From positions 1-21,731 of the forward strand of contig CAMLLU010000084.1 in the NCBI GenBank assembly GCA_946480925.1: a stretch of DNA of 21,731 nucleotides, read 5' to 3'. The position numbers and the translations under genes are program-made. A model generated the notes under the pieces. That model was not told where the DNA came from. It did not search any database and was given only the letters and a program-made list of their open reading frames with translations. This document shows, piece by piece, positions 6,348 through 14,507 of the stretch. Source of the stretch: an uncultured Rivibacter sp. (lineage in GTDB: Bacteria > Pseudomonadota > Gammaproteobacteria > Burkholderiales > Burkholderiaceae). Within the stretch, counting starts at the first letter, position 1, and each line of letters begins with the position of its first letter.

Positions 6348-7742
6348 TCAGGTGGCCCGCGCCGGCCAGGGGGCTGGCGGCAGCGCGGCGTTGTGCATGC
6401 GCAGCGTTTCGATTCTGGTGCGGGCCTGGCGTGCCGGCAGCTGCGCCGCCTGCGCGGGGTCGAACAGCGCTGCGATCTCGTCGGCGTTGACGTTGCCGCG
6501 CAATTGCGGGTCGCTCTTCACGGCCTCCTGCACCAGCTCGCCCAGCGGCCGCCCGGTGTCGACACAACGGCGCGCCAGCTCTTCGAGCAGCTCGTGGGCG
6601 CGGGCCTTGCCGACCGCCTGCGCCAATGCCATCGACGCGGCTTCGGCAAACACGAGCCCGTGCAGCGCGTCGATGTTGCGGCGCATGCGCGCCGTGTCCA
6701 CCACCAGGCCGGCCATCGCTTCAGCGAGCGCGTGCAAGGCGCCATGGGCGCTGACGAAAAGGCCCGGCCATTCGGCCAGCTCGGCCTGCCAGGTGCCCAG
6801 GCCCCGCTCGTGCTGCTGTTCCATCGCAGCGAGCAGCGCCGCGGCGCGGTGCGGCGCGCGTTGTGCCGCGGCCAGCGCCACCATCGAGGCCACCGGGTTG
6901 CGCTTGTGCGGCATGGCCGACGAGCCGCCGCGGCCCTTGCCGGAAGGCTCGGCCAGTTCGCCCACTTCGGCTTGCGACAGCAGCGACAGGTCGGTGGCAA
7001 CCTTGCCCAGGCTGCCCACCAGCACGGCCACTTCGAGGCCGAGGCGCACCCACTCGTCGCGCTGCGTGTGCCAGGGCGCGTCGGGCAGTGCGAGCTGCAG
7101 CGTGTCAGCCATGCGCTGCGCCACGGCGGGTGCCTTGTCGCCCATCACGCTGGCGGTGCCGACCGCACCGCCCAACTGCAGCGCCAGCGCGCGTGAAGCG
7201 ACGTCACGCAGCGTCTTTCGTGAACGTGAAAGCGGCGCCGCCCAGTTGGCGAACTTGAGGCCCAGGCTGGTGACCAGCGCCGGCTGCATGAGCGTGCGCG
7301 CGAGCACAGGCGTGTCGGCATGTTCTTCGGCCAGCCGCAGCAGCTCGGCCACCAGCCGTTCGAGCTCGGCGTCGATGAGGGTGAGCGCACGCCGCGTTAC
7401 CAGCACCATCGCGGTGTCGATGACGTCCTGGCTGGTGCTGCCCCAGTGCACGTAGCCGGCCGATTCGGCATTGAACAGGCCCACCGTCTTGGTGAGCTCC
7501 TTCACCAGCGGAATGGCCAGCGAGCCGGCGCGACCACTGGCGGCCACGATGGCGTTCATGTCGTACAGCTCGGCCCGGCACACGCTGGCAATGGGCTGCG
7601 CCGCGCCGGCCGGGATCACGCCCTCGGCTGCTTGCGCGCGAGCGAGCGCGGCCTCGAAGTCGAACATGGCCTGGGCCACGGCGGTGTCGCTGAACACGGC
7701 GGTGATCTCGGGCGTGGTGAGGAAGCTGTCGAAGATGGTCAT
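6348..7742 (-). CDS. pcaB: 3-carboxy-cis,cis-muconate cycloisomerase
   Basis: 464 residues, the usual size for the bacterial enzyme of the fumarase/aspartase superfamily. The superfamily signature GSSAMPHKRNP is at 273-283 and the substrate-site motif HWGSTSQD at 99-106. The enzyme converts 3-carboxy-cis,cis-muconate to 4-carboxymuconolactone in the cytoplasm, the step between PcaGH and PcaCD. The N-terminus FDSFLTTPEITAVFSD is standard for PcaB. The gene follows pcaG after about 200 bases that are filled by hairpin repeats, and its Shine-Dalgarno-like GAGGGAC lies at the edge of one repeat. The C-terminal 60 residues are rich in alanine and arginine, as often in this family. Transcription is probably with pcaHG, unless the repeats terminate or process the message. 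Confidence 0.95.
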   Translation of the reverse strand: MTIFDSFLTTPEITAVFSDTAVAQAMFDFEAALARAQAAEGVIPAGAAQPIASVCRAELYDMNAIVAASGRAGSLAIPLVKELTKTVGLFNAESAGYVHWGSTSQDVIDTAMVLVTRRALTLIDAELERLVAELLRLAEEHADTPVLARTLMQPALVTSLGLKFANWAAPLSRSRKTLRDVASRALALQLGGAVGTASVMGDKAPAVAQRMADTLQLALPDAPWHTQRDEWVRLGLEVAVLVGSLGKVATDLSLLSQAEVGELAEPSGKGRGGSSAMPHKRNPVASMVALAAAQRAPHRAAALLAAMEQQHERGLGTWQAELAEWPGLFVSAHGALHALAEAMAGLVVDTARMRRNIDALHGLVFAEAASMALAQAVGKARAHELLEELARRCVDTGRPLGELVQEAVKSDPQLRGNVNADEIAALFDPAQAAQLPARQARTRIETLRMHNAALPPAPWPARAT

Positions 7743-7752
7743 GACAGTCCCT

Positions 7753-7835
7753 CGGCCGATGAATACATCGGCCGCTTCCCCGAGGGGAGGTGGGCCTTGC
7801 TTGGGAGCGGCCCGGCGCTGCGGCCCGGGGAGGTG
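7753..7835 (-). repeat. Composite hairpin repeat, copy A (leader of pcaB)
   Basis: It starts ten bases from the pcaB start codon. It holds a stem-loop with perfect 9-bp arms (CGGCCGATG, loop AATA), then a C/G-rich hairpin around CCCCGAGGGG, then a core beginning GGGCCTTGCT on the plus strand and rich in GGCCCGG. The same order recurs in copy C before pcaG. No coding potential is apparent. Confidence 0.7.
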
Positions 7836-7863
7836 GCGACACCCCGCCCGCGGGTACGGCGGG

Positions 7864-7928
7864 CACCCCTCCGGGAGGGGGCGCAGGCCTTGCTCGGGAG
7901 CGGCCCGGCGCGGCGGCCCGCGGTGCGG
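7864..7928 (-). repeat. Hairpin repeat, copy B (pcaG-pcaB gap)
   Basis: It contains a CCCTCCGGGAGGG-type hairpin followed by a core (7886-7922) closely matching copies A and C. It lacks the first stem-loop. Copies A and B are in the same orientation and fill most of the 202-base gap between pcaG and pcaB. Confidence 0.65.
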
Positions 7929-7944
7929 TCAAGTGGCATTGCAT

Positions 7945-8457
7945 TCATTCATAGTCGAAGAACACCGTCTCCTTGTCGGTCTGCATCCAGATGTCCCAGC
8001 GGTATTCGTTGGGGCCCGCCTTGCGTGCCACCAGGGTGAGCCGGCGTTCGGCATCCACCTGATTGAGCAGTGCCGATTGTGCGAGCGCCGGGTCGTCTTC
8101 GAGGAACACGGCGGTGAACTGGTGCTTCAGCACGCCGCGCGCGAACAGGGTGATGTAGGCAAGCGGCTCGCCCGCCACCTTGGCCGTGGGCGCGAACTGG
8201 AAGCGGAACTCTCCCTGTTCGCCGGCCGCCACGCGGCGGAAGCCCGGAATGGGCAGGCTCGACTCGTCCTGCGCGGCCGCGGGGGCCCAGGCTTCGAGCA
8301 CCGCATCGGTGATGGGCTGGCCGTCGCCGTCGAACACCTGGCCGCTCACGCTGACCAGTGCGCCGGCCGGCACCTGCGCCGTGGCATCGAAGCCCCAGCG
8401 CCAGCCTTCGTGCGGGAAGGGGCCGATGGTCTGGGAAGTGGTGATCTTGTGGGTCAT
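7945..8457 (-). CDS. pcaG: Protocatechuate 3,4-dioxygenase alpha subunit
   Basis: 170 residues, somewhat short against about 200 for Pseudomonas PcaG, through loss of loops rather than truncation: the C-terminus WDIWMQTDKETVFFDYE is complete. SQTIGPF (8-14) retains the threonine and proline that correspond to T12 and P15 of the P. putida alpha subunit. LFARGVL retains the substrate-binding arginine (R107, equivalent to R133). The alpha subunit lacks the iron ligands and forms the active site with PcaH. Start 8457 is set by homology to TTSQT; a hairpin repeat sits directly upstream and no strong Shine-Dalgarno is seen beyond a GCGGGG near the start. It follows pcaH by 139 bases. Confidence 0.95.
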   Translation of the reverse strand: MTHKITTSQTIGPFPHEGWRWGFDATAQVPAGALVSVSGQVFDGDGQPITDAVLEAWAPAAAQDESSLPIPGFRRVAAGEQGEFRFQFAPTAKVAGEPLAYITLFARGVLKHQFTAVFLEDDPALAQSALLNQVDAERRLTLVARKAGPNEYRWDIWMQTDKETVFFDYE

Positions 8458-8470
8458 GACAGCACCCCGC

Positions 8471-8553
8471 TCGCCGAGTACGGCGATCGACCCTCCGAGA
8501 GGGTCGGGCCTTGCTTGGGGCGGCCCGGCGCGGCGGCCGGGGAAGTGCGGGTG
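8471..8553 (-). repeat. Composite hairpin repeat, copy C (leader of pcaG)
   Basis: A stem-loop (arms TCGCCG/CGGCGA, loop AGTA) is followed by the hairpin ACCCTCCGAGAGGGT (8490-8504) and the core beginning GGGCCTTGCT (8506). Order and distance from the start codon copy those of copy A before pcaB. Both genes also share CATGACAG at the start-codon side. Confidence 0.7.
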
Positions 8554-8596
8554 AACATTGGATGTCTCATGTCTTTGTTCCTTCAGGCAGCGGGGG

Positions 8597-9289
8597 TCAG
8601 ACGTTGAAGGGCGTGGCGTCGCGGCCGCGCAGCACGATGTCCCAGCGGTAGCCGAGCATCTGGTCGCCCACGGTGAGGTCCATGTCGAGGCGGCAGGCGA
8701 GCCGCTCGCGGGCGCCGGCGTCCGGAATGCTCTGGAAGATCGGGTCGTGGTCGAACAGCGGGTCGCCGGCCCAGTACATCTGCGTGACCAGCCGCTGCGC
8801 ATGCACGTTGCCGAACAGCGAGAAGTGGATGTGCGCGGGCCGCCAGGCCTTGTCGTGGTTGCCCCAGGGGTAGGGGCCGGGCTTGATGGTGACGAAGCGG
8901 TAGCTGCCGTCGTCGCCGGTGAAAAACTTGCCGAAGCCGAAGAAGTTCGGGTCCAGCGGTGCGTTGTGCTGGTCTTTCTTGTGCCAGTAGCGGCCGGCGG
9001 CATTGCACTGCCACACCTCGACCAGCGAGTTGCGCACCGGCTTGCCGTCTTCGTCGAGCACGCGGCCGGCCACCACGATCTTTTCGCCCAGGGGGGCGCC
9101 GGCGCCGTGAGCGGTGAGGTCGAGGTCGTTCTTGCGCAGCAGCTCGGGGCTGAAGGCGGCGAGCTGGCCGGTGGCCACCGGCGCCTTCAGCCGCACCGGC
9201 GCTTTCGCGGGCCCGCGCTTCACTGTGGACTTGTAGGGCGGGTAGATCAGGCTCGGGTAGGTACCGGCTTCGATGGCATCGAACCTCAT
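8597..9289 (-). CDS. pcaH: Protocatechuate 3,4-dioxygenase beta subunit
   Basis: 230 residues. All four non-haem Fe(III) ligands are visible: Y101 (GRYWHKKD), Y140 (PGPYPWGN), H153 and H155 (RPAHIHFSL). The beta subunit binds iron and, with PcaG, performs intradiol cleavage of protocatechuate to 3-carboxy-cis,cis-muconate in the cytoplasm. ATG 9289 is fixed by an AAGGAG ribosome site five bases upstream; an open frame extends further 5' but is not family-like. It is the first gene of the minus-strand pca operon (pcaH, pcaG, pcaB, pcaCD), and its promoter lies in the region shared with the divergent IclR regulator. Confidence 0.96.
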   Translation of the reverse strand: MRFDAIEAGTYPSLIYPPYKSTVKRGPAKAPVRLKAPVATGQLAAFSPELLRKNDLDLTAHGAGAPLGEKIVVAGRVLDEDGKPVRNSLVEVWQCNAAGRYWHKKDQHNAPLDPNFFGFGKFFTGDDGSYRFVTIKPGPYPWGNHDKAWRPAHIHFSLFGNVHAQRLVTQMYWAGDPLFDHDPIFQSIPDAGARERLACRLDMDLTVGDQMLGYRWDIVLRGRDATPFNV

Positions 9290-9604
9290 GGGGACTCCTT
9301 GGAGGGCGGGGCTGTGGGCTTCGGAGGGCGATCCCGGTGGCGGCGAGCGAGCGATCTTTCTACGCTTTGTGCCACGCCACCGGTTCAGCTGTTGTGTGCG
9401 TTTATCGCCCTTACGTTTGGTTATCGAACTTCTGCCCTCAAAATTAGCGCTACATTGATTTGGTAGCAAGGCGCTGGGGCACTGCAAGACGCGGAGATCG
9501 CCCGTTCTGTGCGAATGGCGCCCAAATTGGGGGTTTACCCGCAAATGGCCGATGCAAGCTCACAGTCTTCTTCGTCCGGTGGTGCTGCCGAAGAGGAGTT
9601 CGTC
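9290..9604. promoter_or_regulatory. Divergent control region between pcaH and the IclR regulator
   Basis: About 315 bases without a clear gene, AT-richer around 9395-9475. Two direct copies of TTATCG, at 9402-9407 and 9421-9426, lie 19 bp apart, the second within TTATCGAAC. This resembles the half-sites bound by PcaR, PcaU and PobR proteins (GTTCGATAATCGCAC-type). A weak plus-strand promoter guess is TTGGTT (9418) with AAAATT (9441), 17-bp spacing, overlapping the second copy. Assignment as the operator of the adjacent IclR protein is inference. Confidence 0.5.
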
Positions 9605-10498
9605 GTGGCGACGCGCAGCAACCACAGCGTGGCGTCCGGGCCTGCCGCGGCCGACCCCCCGGTGCCCGGCGACGGCGATGGTGAAGACGATGACCCATCG
9701 GTCGGTGCAGCCTCTTCCGGCCCGCAGGAAGCGAGCCCCGGCGGGCCGCTCAAGCGCGACCTGATCGCCGGCCTGGAAAAAGGCCTGGCTGTCATCGAAG
9801 CCTTCGACCAGGACCGGCCGCGCCTGTCCATCACCGAAGTGGCCGAGCGCACCGGCCTCACGCGTGCCGCGGCGCGCCGCTACCTCATCACGCTGACCCA
9901 CCTGGGTTACGTGCAGCAGGACCGCAAGATGTTCGGCCTGGCGCCCAAGGTGCTGCGGTTGGGGCAGAGCTACATGCATTCGGCCCGGCTGCCCCGGGTC
10001 ATCCAGCCGCAGCTGCACAAGCTGGCCTATGCGCTGCAGGAGGCTTCGTCAGCGGGCGTGCTCGATCACGACGACGTGATCGCGGTGGCGGCTGCCAGTG
10101 CGGGGCGCGTGGTGTCGGCCACCTTGCAGCCGGGTACGCGCGTGCCGGCGTATTGCACTTCGAACGGGCGCGTGCTCATGGCGGCCAGGCCGCAGGAAGA
10201 AGTGGATGCGTGGCTGGCGCGGCAGACGCTGGAGGCGCTGACGCCCCACACCATCGTGCATCGCGAGCGGCTGCGGCTGGAGGTCGCGCGGGCGCGGGCC
10301 AATGGGTATGCGATGGTGGACCAGGAACTGGAGCTGGGGCTGCGGACGATTGCCGTGCCGTTGAAGAACTACCGCGGGGACGTGGTGGCGGCGATGAATG
10401 TGAGTGTTCATGCGTCGCGGATGAGGATGGATGAGTTGGTGGACAAGTGTTTGCCGGCTCTTTTGCAGGCGCAGGCGCAGTTGCGGACTTTGTTGTGA
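9605..10498 (+). CDS. IclR-family regulator of the PcaR/PcaU/PobR group
   Basis: 297 residues from GTG 9605. A winged-helix domain covers the region from GLEKGLAVIEAFD through LSITEVAERTGLTRAAARRYL. The effector-binding IclR domain follows, with GRVVSATLQPGTRVPAYCTSNGRVLMA and GYAMVDQELELGLRTIAVPL, typical of PcaR, PcaU and PobR, which sense 3-oxoadipate, protocatechuate or 4-hydroxybenzoate. Which of these it senses cannot be told from sequence. GTG 9605 has AGAGGAG at six-base spacing. ATGs at 9515 and 9545 are in frame, but 9545-9604 has GC in only 11 of 20 third positions against 31 of the next 40, arguing against coding. Even so, about 45 disordered, acidic residues precede the helix-turn-helix. 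It lies between pcaHGBCD and pobA and probably controls one or both. Confidence 0.92.
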   Translation: MATRSNHSVASGPAAADPPVPGDGDGEDDDPSVGAASSGPQEASPGGPLKRDLIAGLEKGLAVIEAFDQDRPRLSITEVAERTGLTRAAARRYLITLTHLGYVQQDRKMFGLAPKVLRLGQSYMHSARLPRVIQPQLHKLAYALQEASSAGVLDHDDVIAVAAASAGRVVSATLQPGTRVPAYCTSNGRVLMAARPQEEVDAWLARQTLEALTPHTIVHRERLRLEVARARANGYAMVDQELELGLRTIAVPLKNYRGDVVAAMNVSVHASRMRMDELVDKCLPALLQAQAQLRTLL

Positions 10499-10523
10499 GG
10501 GTTGGTTTTGTGTGTGGGTTTTG

Positions 10524-11832
<1,309 letters not shown>

Positions 11833-11840
11833 ACCCAGGA

Positions 11841-11856
11841 GGCGCGCGCAAGCGCC
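11841..11856. terminator. Weak hairpin between convergent pobA and DsbA-like genes
   Basis: GGCGC and GCGCC arms with a 6-base loop lie 8 bases after the pobA stop, in the 45-base gap between convergent genes. There is no T-run, so termination is only a guess from position. Confidence 0.2.
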
Positions 11857-11877
11857 CGCCACTCGATCCGGCTCAGC

Positions 11878-12567
11878 TCAGGCAGCAGCTTCCAGCTGGC
11901 GCGACAGCGAACCGTCGAACAACGCGTTGCCACGCACGGCGCGGCCGTGTTGCAGCGCGGCTTCCACCAACGCCGCCTCGTCGTCGGCTGCGGTCGTGTT
12001 CAGTGCCACCAGCGACGGCACGCCCTGGAAGCCGAAGCGCCGCATCAGCTGCGTGGCCCGCTCCAGCCGCAGCTGCGTGGCCCCCGGCAGGGCGGGCATG
12101 GCCATGCGCTCGAGCCACATGGCGGCCGGCTCGCCGGCGGCCGAGGCCAGCGCTTCGGCCAGCACGGGCAGCTCGGTGATGTCCTGCCCCAGCACCCAGC
12201 GCGCATGCTGGATGGCCTTGAGCACGGCCTGCTCGCGCGAGGCGGATTCACTGCGCGCGACCGCGGTGAGCGCCAGCGTCGCCGGCTCCGAGTCGAAGCC
12301 GGACGACGGGTTGCGCAGCACCTGCGTGCGGTAGGCCTCGCTGAAGGGCATGCCGCTCATCGCCGCAATGCGCTGGTCGGCCTGCCAGATGTGCGCCTCC
12401 ATCGCCGGGTCGAGCCGGCGGCCGGGGTCGCCGGCGAACAGCCCGGTGGGCAGCGGACGAACCTGCCAGTGCGGCGCCTGCTGCTGCAGCGCGTCCAGGC
12501 CCGCGGTGGCGCCGTAGCACCAGCCGCACAGCGGGTCGTACAGATAGAGCAGGGTGCCGCCGGCCAT
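11878..12567 (-). CDS. DsbA-family thioredoxin-fold protein (cytoplasmic)
   Basis: 229 residues. A CGWC redox motif (C14-C17) lies in the opening strand-helix YLYDPLCGWCYGAT, followed by a helical insert and, near the C-terminus, FGFQGVPSLVAL with the cis-proline expected of thioredoxin folds. This is the DsbA/FrnE-like family (PF01323 type). There is no signal peptide, so it should act in the cytoplasm, unlike classical DsbA. Substrate and pathway are not recognisable. It starts 3 bases after the stop of the upstream NAD(P)-binding gene, so the two form an operon, with the redox motif suggesting a thiol-related or detoxification role. A 2-hydroxychromene-carboxylate isomerase-like activity is a less likely alternative because of the CxxC motif. 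Confidence 0.88.
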   Translation of the reverse strand: MAGGTLLYLYDPLCGWCYGATAGLDALQQQAPHWQVRPLPTGLFAGDPGRRLDPAMEAHIWQADQRIAAMSGMPFSEAYRTQVLRNPSSGFDSEPATLALTAVARSESASREQAVLKAIQHARWVLGQDITELPVLAEALASAAGEPAAMWLERMAMPALPGATQLRLERATQLMRRFGFQGVPSLVALNTTAADDEAALVEAALQHGRAVRGNALFDGSLSRQLEAAA

Positions 12568-12570
12568 GGT

Positions 12571-13215
12571 TCAGTACCCCAGCGTGAAGCGCTGTCGCAC
12601 GTGGCGCGGCTGCTCGATCTCGTCGATCACTGCCACCGCCAGGTCGGCCACCGAGATGTGCGCGGGCGTGCCGTCGGCCTGCATCAGCGGTTCGTCCTTG
12701 CCGAGGCGGAACTTGGCCGTGCGGGGGCCGGGCTCGAGGAACACCGCTGGCGACAGGAAGGTCCAGTCGAGCTCGGTCTCCTGCTGGATGAGGCGCAGCG
12801 CCTCGCGCGCACCCAGCGCGCCTTCTTTCCATTCGGCGGGGAAGGTGGGCGTGTCCACCAGCTGCACGCCAGGGGCCACGAACAGGCTGCCCGCGCCGCC
12901 CACCACCAGCAGGCGCTTCACGCCCGAGGCGCGCACACCGTCGTAGATGGCGCGGGTGCCTTTCAGGAACTCGTCGCGGATGTTCGGCGTGCTCCAGCCG
13001 GGGTTGTAGGCGTTCAGCACGGCGTCGTGGCCGGCCACGGCGCGCGCCACCTGGGCGGCGTCCTGTGCGTCGGCGGCCACCACGGTCAGGCGCTCGTGCG
13101 GCTGGTACTTCGAGGCATCGCGGGCCAGGGCGGTGACCTGGTGGCCGCGTTGCAGGGCTTCTTCGAGCAGGGCGCTGCCGACAAAGCCGGTGCCACCGAT
13201 GAGGGCGATCTTCAT
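12571..13215 (-). CDS. NAD(P)-binding (NmrA/atypical SDR-like) oxidoreductase or redox sensor
   Basis: 214 residues. The start at 13215 is supported by AAGGA upstream and by beginning directly at the Rossmann motif MKIALIGGTGFVGSALLEEAL, with GGTGFVG at 7-13. A longer frame start at 13242 adds nine residues with no family match. Later segments such as GHDAVLNAYNP, RLLVVGGAGSLFVAPG and DWTFLSPAVFLEPGPRT match the atypical SDR family that includes NAD(P)H-binding proteins of PF13460 type. The standard SDR YxxxK pair is not present, as is usual in this group. The substrate is unknown. It is the first gene of a two-gene operon with the DsbA-like gene and is divergent from a LysR regulator, which probably controls it. 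Confidence 0.88.
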   Translation of the reverse strand: MKIALIGGTGFVGSALLEEALQRGHQVTALARDASKYQPHERLTVVAADAQDAAQVARAVAGHDAVLNAYNPGWSTPNIRDEFLKGTRAIYDGVRASGVKRLLVVGGAGSLFVAPGVQLVDTPTFPAEWKEGALGAREALRLIQQETELDWTFLSPAVFLEPGPRTAKFRLGKDEPLMQADGTPAHISVADLAVAVIDEIEQPRHVRQRFTLGY

Positions 13216-13263
13216 GAGCGGGTCCTTTCGTTCAAGAGTCAAAGCGATGCCGGGATGTTCGTG

Positions 13264-13275
13264 GCTTCACAATGG
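13264..13275 (+). repeat. 12-bp direct repeat GCTTCACAATGG, upstream copy
   Basis: This is identical to 13316-13327, which contains the LysR start codon. The upstream copy also contains an ATG that opens a seven-codon frame ending with TGA at 13295. Spacing is 52 bp. It could be a duplicated start region or a regulator half-site. Confidence 0.4.
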
Positions 13276-13323
13276 GCGCGCTAGAGGGGCTCTGACGCTA
13301 TCTCAATTAAGGCCAGCTTCACA

Positions 13324-14226
13324 ATGGATCAGCTCAAACGCATGGCGATCTTTGCCGAGGTGGTGGCTTCGGGCTCGATGACCGGCGCCGCCCGGCAGCT
13401 CGGCATGACGGCCTCGGCCGTGAGCCAGCAGCTGCGCCAGCTCGAACGCGAGCTGGGCGTCACGCTGATGCACCGCTCCACCCGCAAGCTCACGCTCACC
13501 GAAGCGGGCGAGCGCTATGCCGCCGGCTGTGCCGCGATGGTGGCCGCCGCGCGCGAGGCGGGCGAAGCGCTGGCCCGGTTGCGCGACGCGCCCGAAGGCG
13601 AACTCCGGCTCACCGCGCCGGTGGGTTTTGCGCGCCATCTGGGGCCGGCGCTGGGGCCGCTGCTGGTGGCACACCCCAAGCTCACGTTGCGGCTTTTCAT
13701 CGACGACGCGCCGATGGATCTGATCGAGCAGCGCATCGACCTGGCGCTGCGCGTGGGCGGCCAGCTGGCCGATTCCAGCTTCGTCGCCCGCAAGCTGGGC
13801 GACCTGCCTTTCGTGCTGGTGGCCGCGCCCGCCTACCTGGCGCGGCGCGGCTGGCCGGCGTCTCCCGCCGATCTGGTGCAGCACGACTGGCTGGTGCGGC
13901 AGACGCGCGGGCGGCCCGCGGCGCTGTACGAGCTGCAGCCCGAAGGCGGCGGTGCGCCGCACGTGCTGCGCATCGAAGGCCGCATCGCCAGCACCAACCA
14001 CAACTCGCTGCAGGAATTGTGCGTAGCCGGGCTGGGCGTGGCTGCGATGGGGGCGCCCGACATCGAAGCCGAGCTGCGCGACGGTAGCCTGGTGCCGGTG
14101 CTGCCCGGCTGGCGGCTGCCCGACCTGGGCATCTACGCCATCACGCCGCGGCGCGACGAGCAGCCAGCGAAGGTGCGGCACGCCATCGAGGCGCTGCGTG
14201 CCTATTTCGGGAAGCGGGCGACGTGA
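13324..14226 (+). CDS. LysR-family transcriptional regulator (CrgA/AaeR-like)
   Basis: 300 residues, the family norm. The N-terminal winged helix has MKRMAIF-like MDQLKRMAIFAEVVASGS, then GAARQLGMTASAVSQQLRQLE as recognition region and LFHRSTR-like TLMHRSTRKLTLTEAG. The C-terminal periplasmic-binding-like effector domain includes GELRLTAPVGFARHLGPAL and LVPVLPGWRLPDLGIYAI. The effector is not recognisable. It diverges from the NAD(P)-binding/DsbA-like pair across 108 bases, the usual arrangement for a LysR protein and its target. The start codon lies in a 12-bp direct repeat. No clear ribosome site precedes ATG 13324, but the domain begins at once, so the start is well supported. Confidence 0.94.
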   Translation: MDQLKRMAIFAEVVASGSMTGAARQLGMTASAVSQQLRQLERELGVTLMHRSTRKLTLTEAGERYAAGCAAMVAAAREAGEALARLRDAPEGELRLTAPVGFARHLGPALGPLLVAHPKLTLRLFIDDAPMDLIEQRIDLALRVGGQLADSSFVARKLGDLPFVLVAAPAYLARRGWPASPADLVQHDWLVRQTRGRPAALYELQPEGGGAPHVLRIEGRIASTNHNSLQELCVAGLGVAAMGAPDIEAELRDGSLVPVLPGWRLPDLGIYAITPRRDEQPAKVRHAIEALRAYFGKRAT

Positions 14227-14239
14227 CCGTGCCTGGCCC

Positions 14240-14256
14240 CCTCCCGCCAAGGGAGG
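14240..14256. terminator. Hairpin between convergent LysR and small-protein genes
   Basis: CCTCCC and GGGAGG arms with a 5-base loop lie in the 36-base gap between convergent stops, followed by AGCTTGTTATC. The T-content after the stem is modest, so efficiency is uncertain. Confidence 0.4.
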
Positions 14257-14262
14257 AGCTTG

Positions 14263-14475
14263 TTATCCCCGTGCCTGCGCGGCTGCGGCCTGCGCGATCA
14301 CGTTGAGCCCCACCTGCGTGAGCTTGAGCGCACCGCCGCGCCATTCCATCCAGTCGAGCGCCACGAAGCGATCGATCAGGTCGTCGCCGATGCGGTCGGC
14401 ACGGCATTGCGCGAGGTCGCGCGCCGCGCCCGGCAAAGCCTCGCGAATCTCGGCGTGAGAGAGTCGGTGCTGCAT
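14263..14475 (-). CDS. Small hypothetical protein, possibly winged-helix
   Basis: 70 residues with no family I recognise. The C-terminal half, DDLIDRFVALDWMEWRGGALKLTQVG, has the helix, turn and beta-wing pattern of a winged-helix DNA-binding domain, and the N-terminal LSHAEIREALP could be its first helix; this is inferred from pattern only. An AAGGGG ribosome-like site precedes the start by eight bases. The gene lies 32 bases after the stop of the receiver-domain protein on the same strand, so they are probably co-transcribed. It could then act as a separate output domain for that protein, but nothing in the sequence proves this. The frame has normal high third-position GC. Confidence 0.62.
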   Translation of the reverse strand: MQHRLSHAEIREALPGAARDLAQCRADRIGDDLIDRFVALDWMEWRGGALKLTQVGLNVIAQAAAAQARG

Positions 14476-14507
14476 GCGTCTTGCCCCTTCTGTGGTTGGA
14501 AAGAAAG

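Noticed and set aside
7743..8596. CRISPR-like interpretation of the repeated units in the pca operon
   Set aside because: Only three copies, unequal spacing with a gene between them, and no unique spacers of constant length; they are intergenic hairpin repeats.
9509..9604. Upstream ATG/GTG starts for the IclR regulator
   Set aside because: Low third-position GC and no good ribosome site, compared with AGAGGAG at the right distance from GTG 9605; kept as an alternative only.
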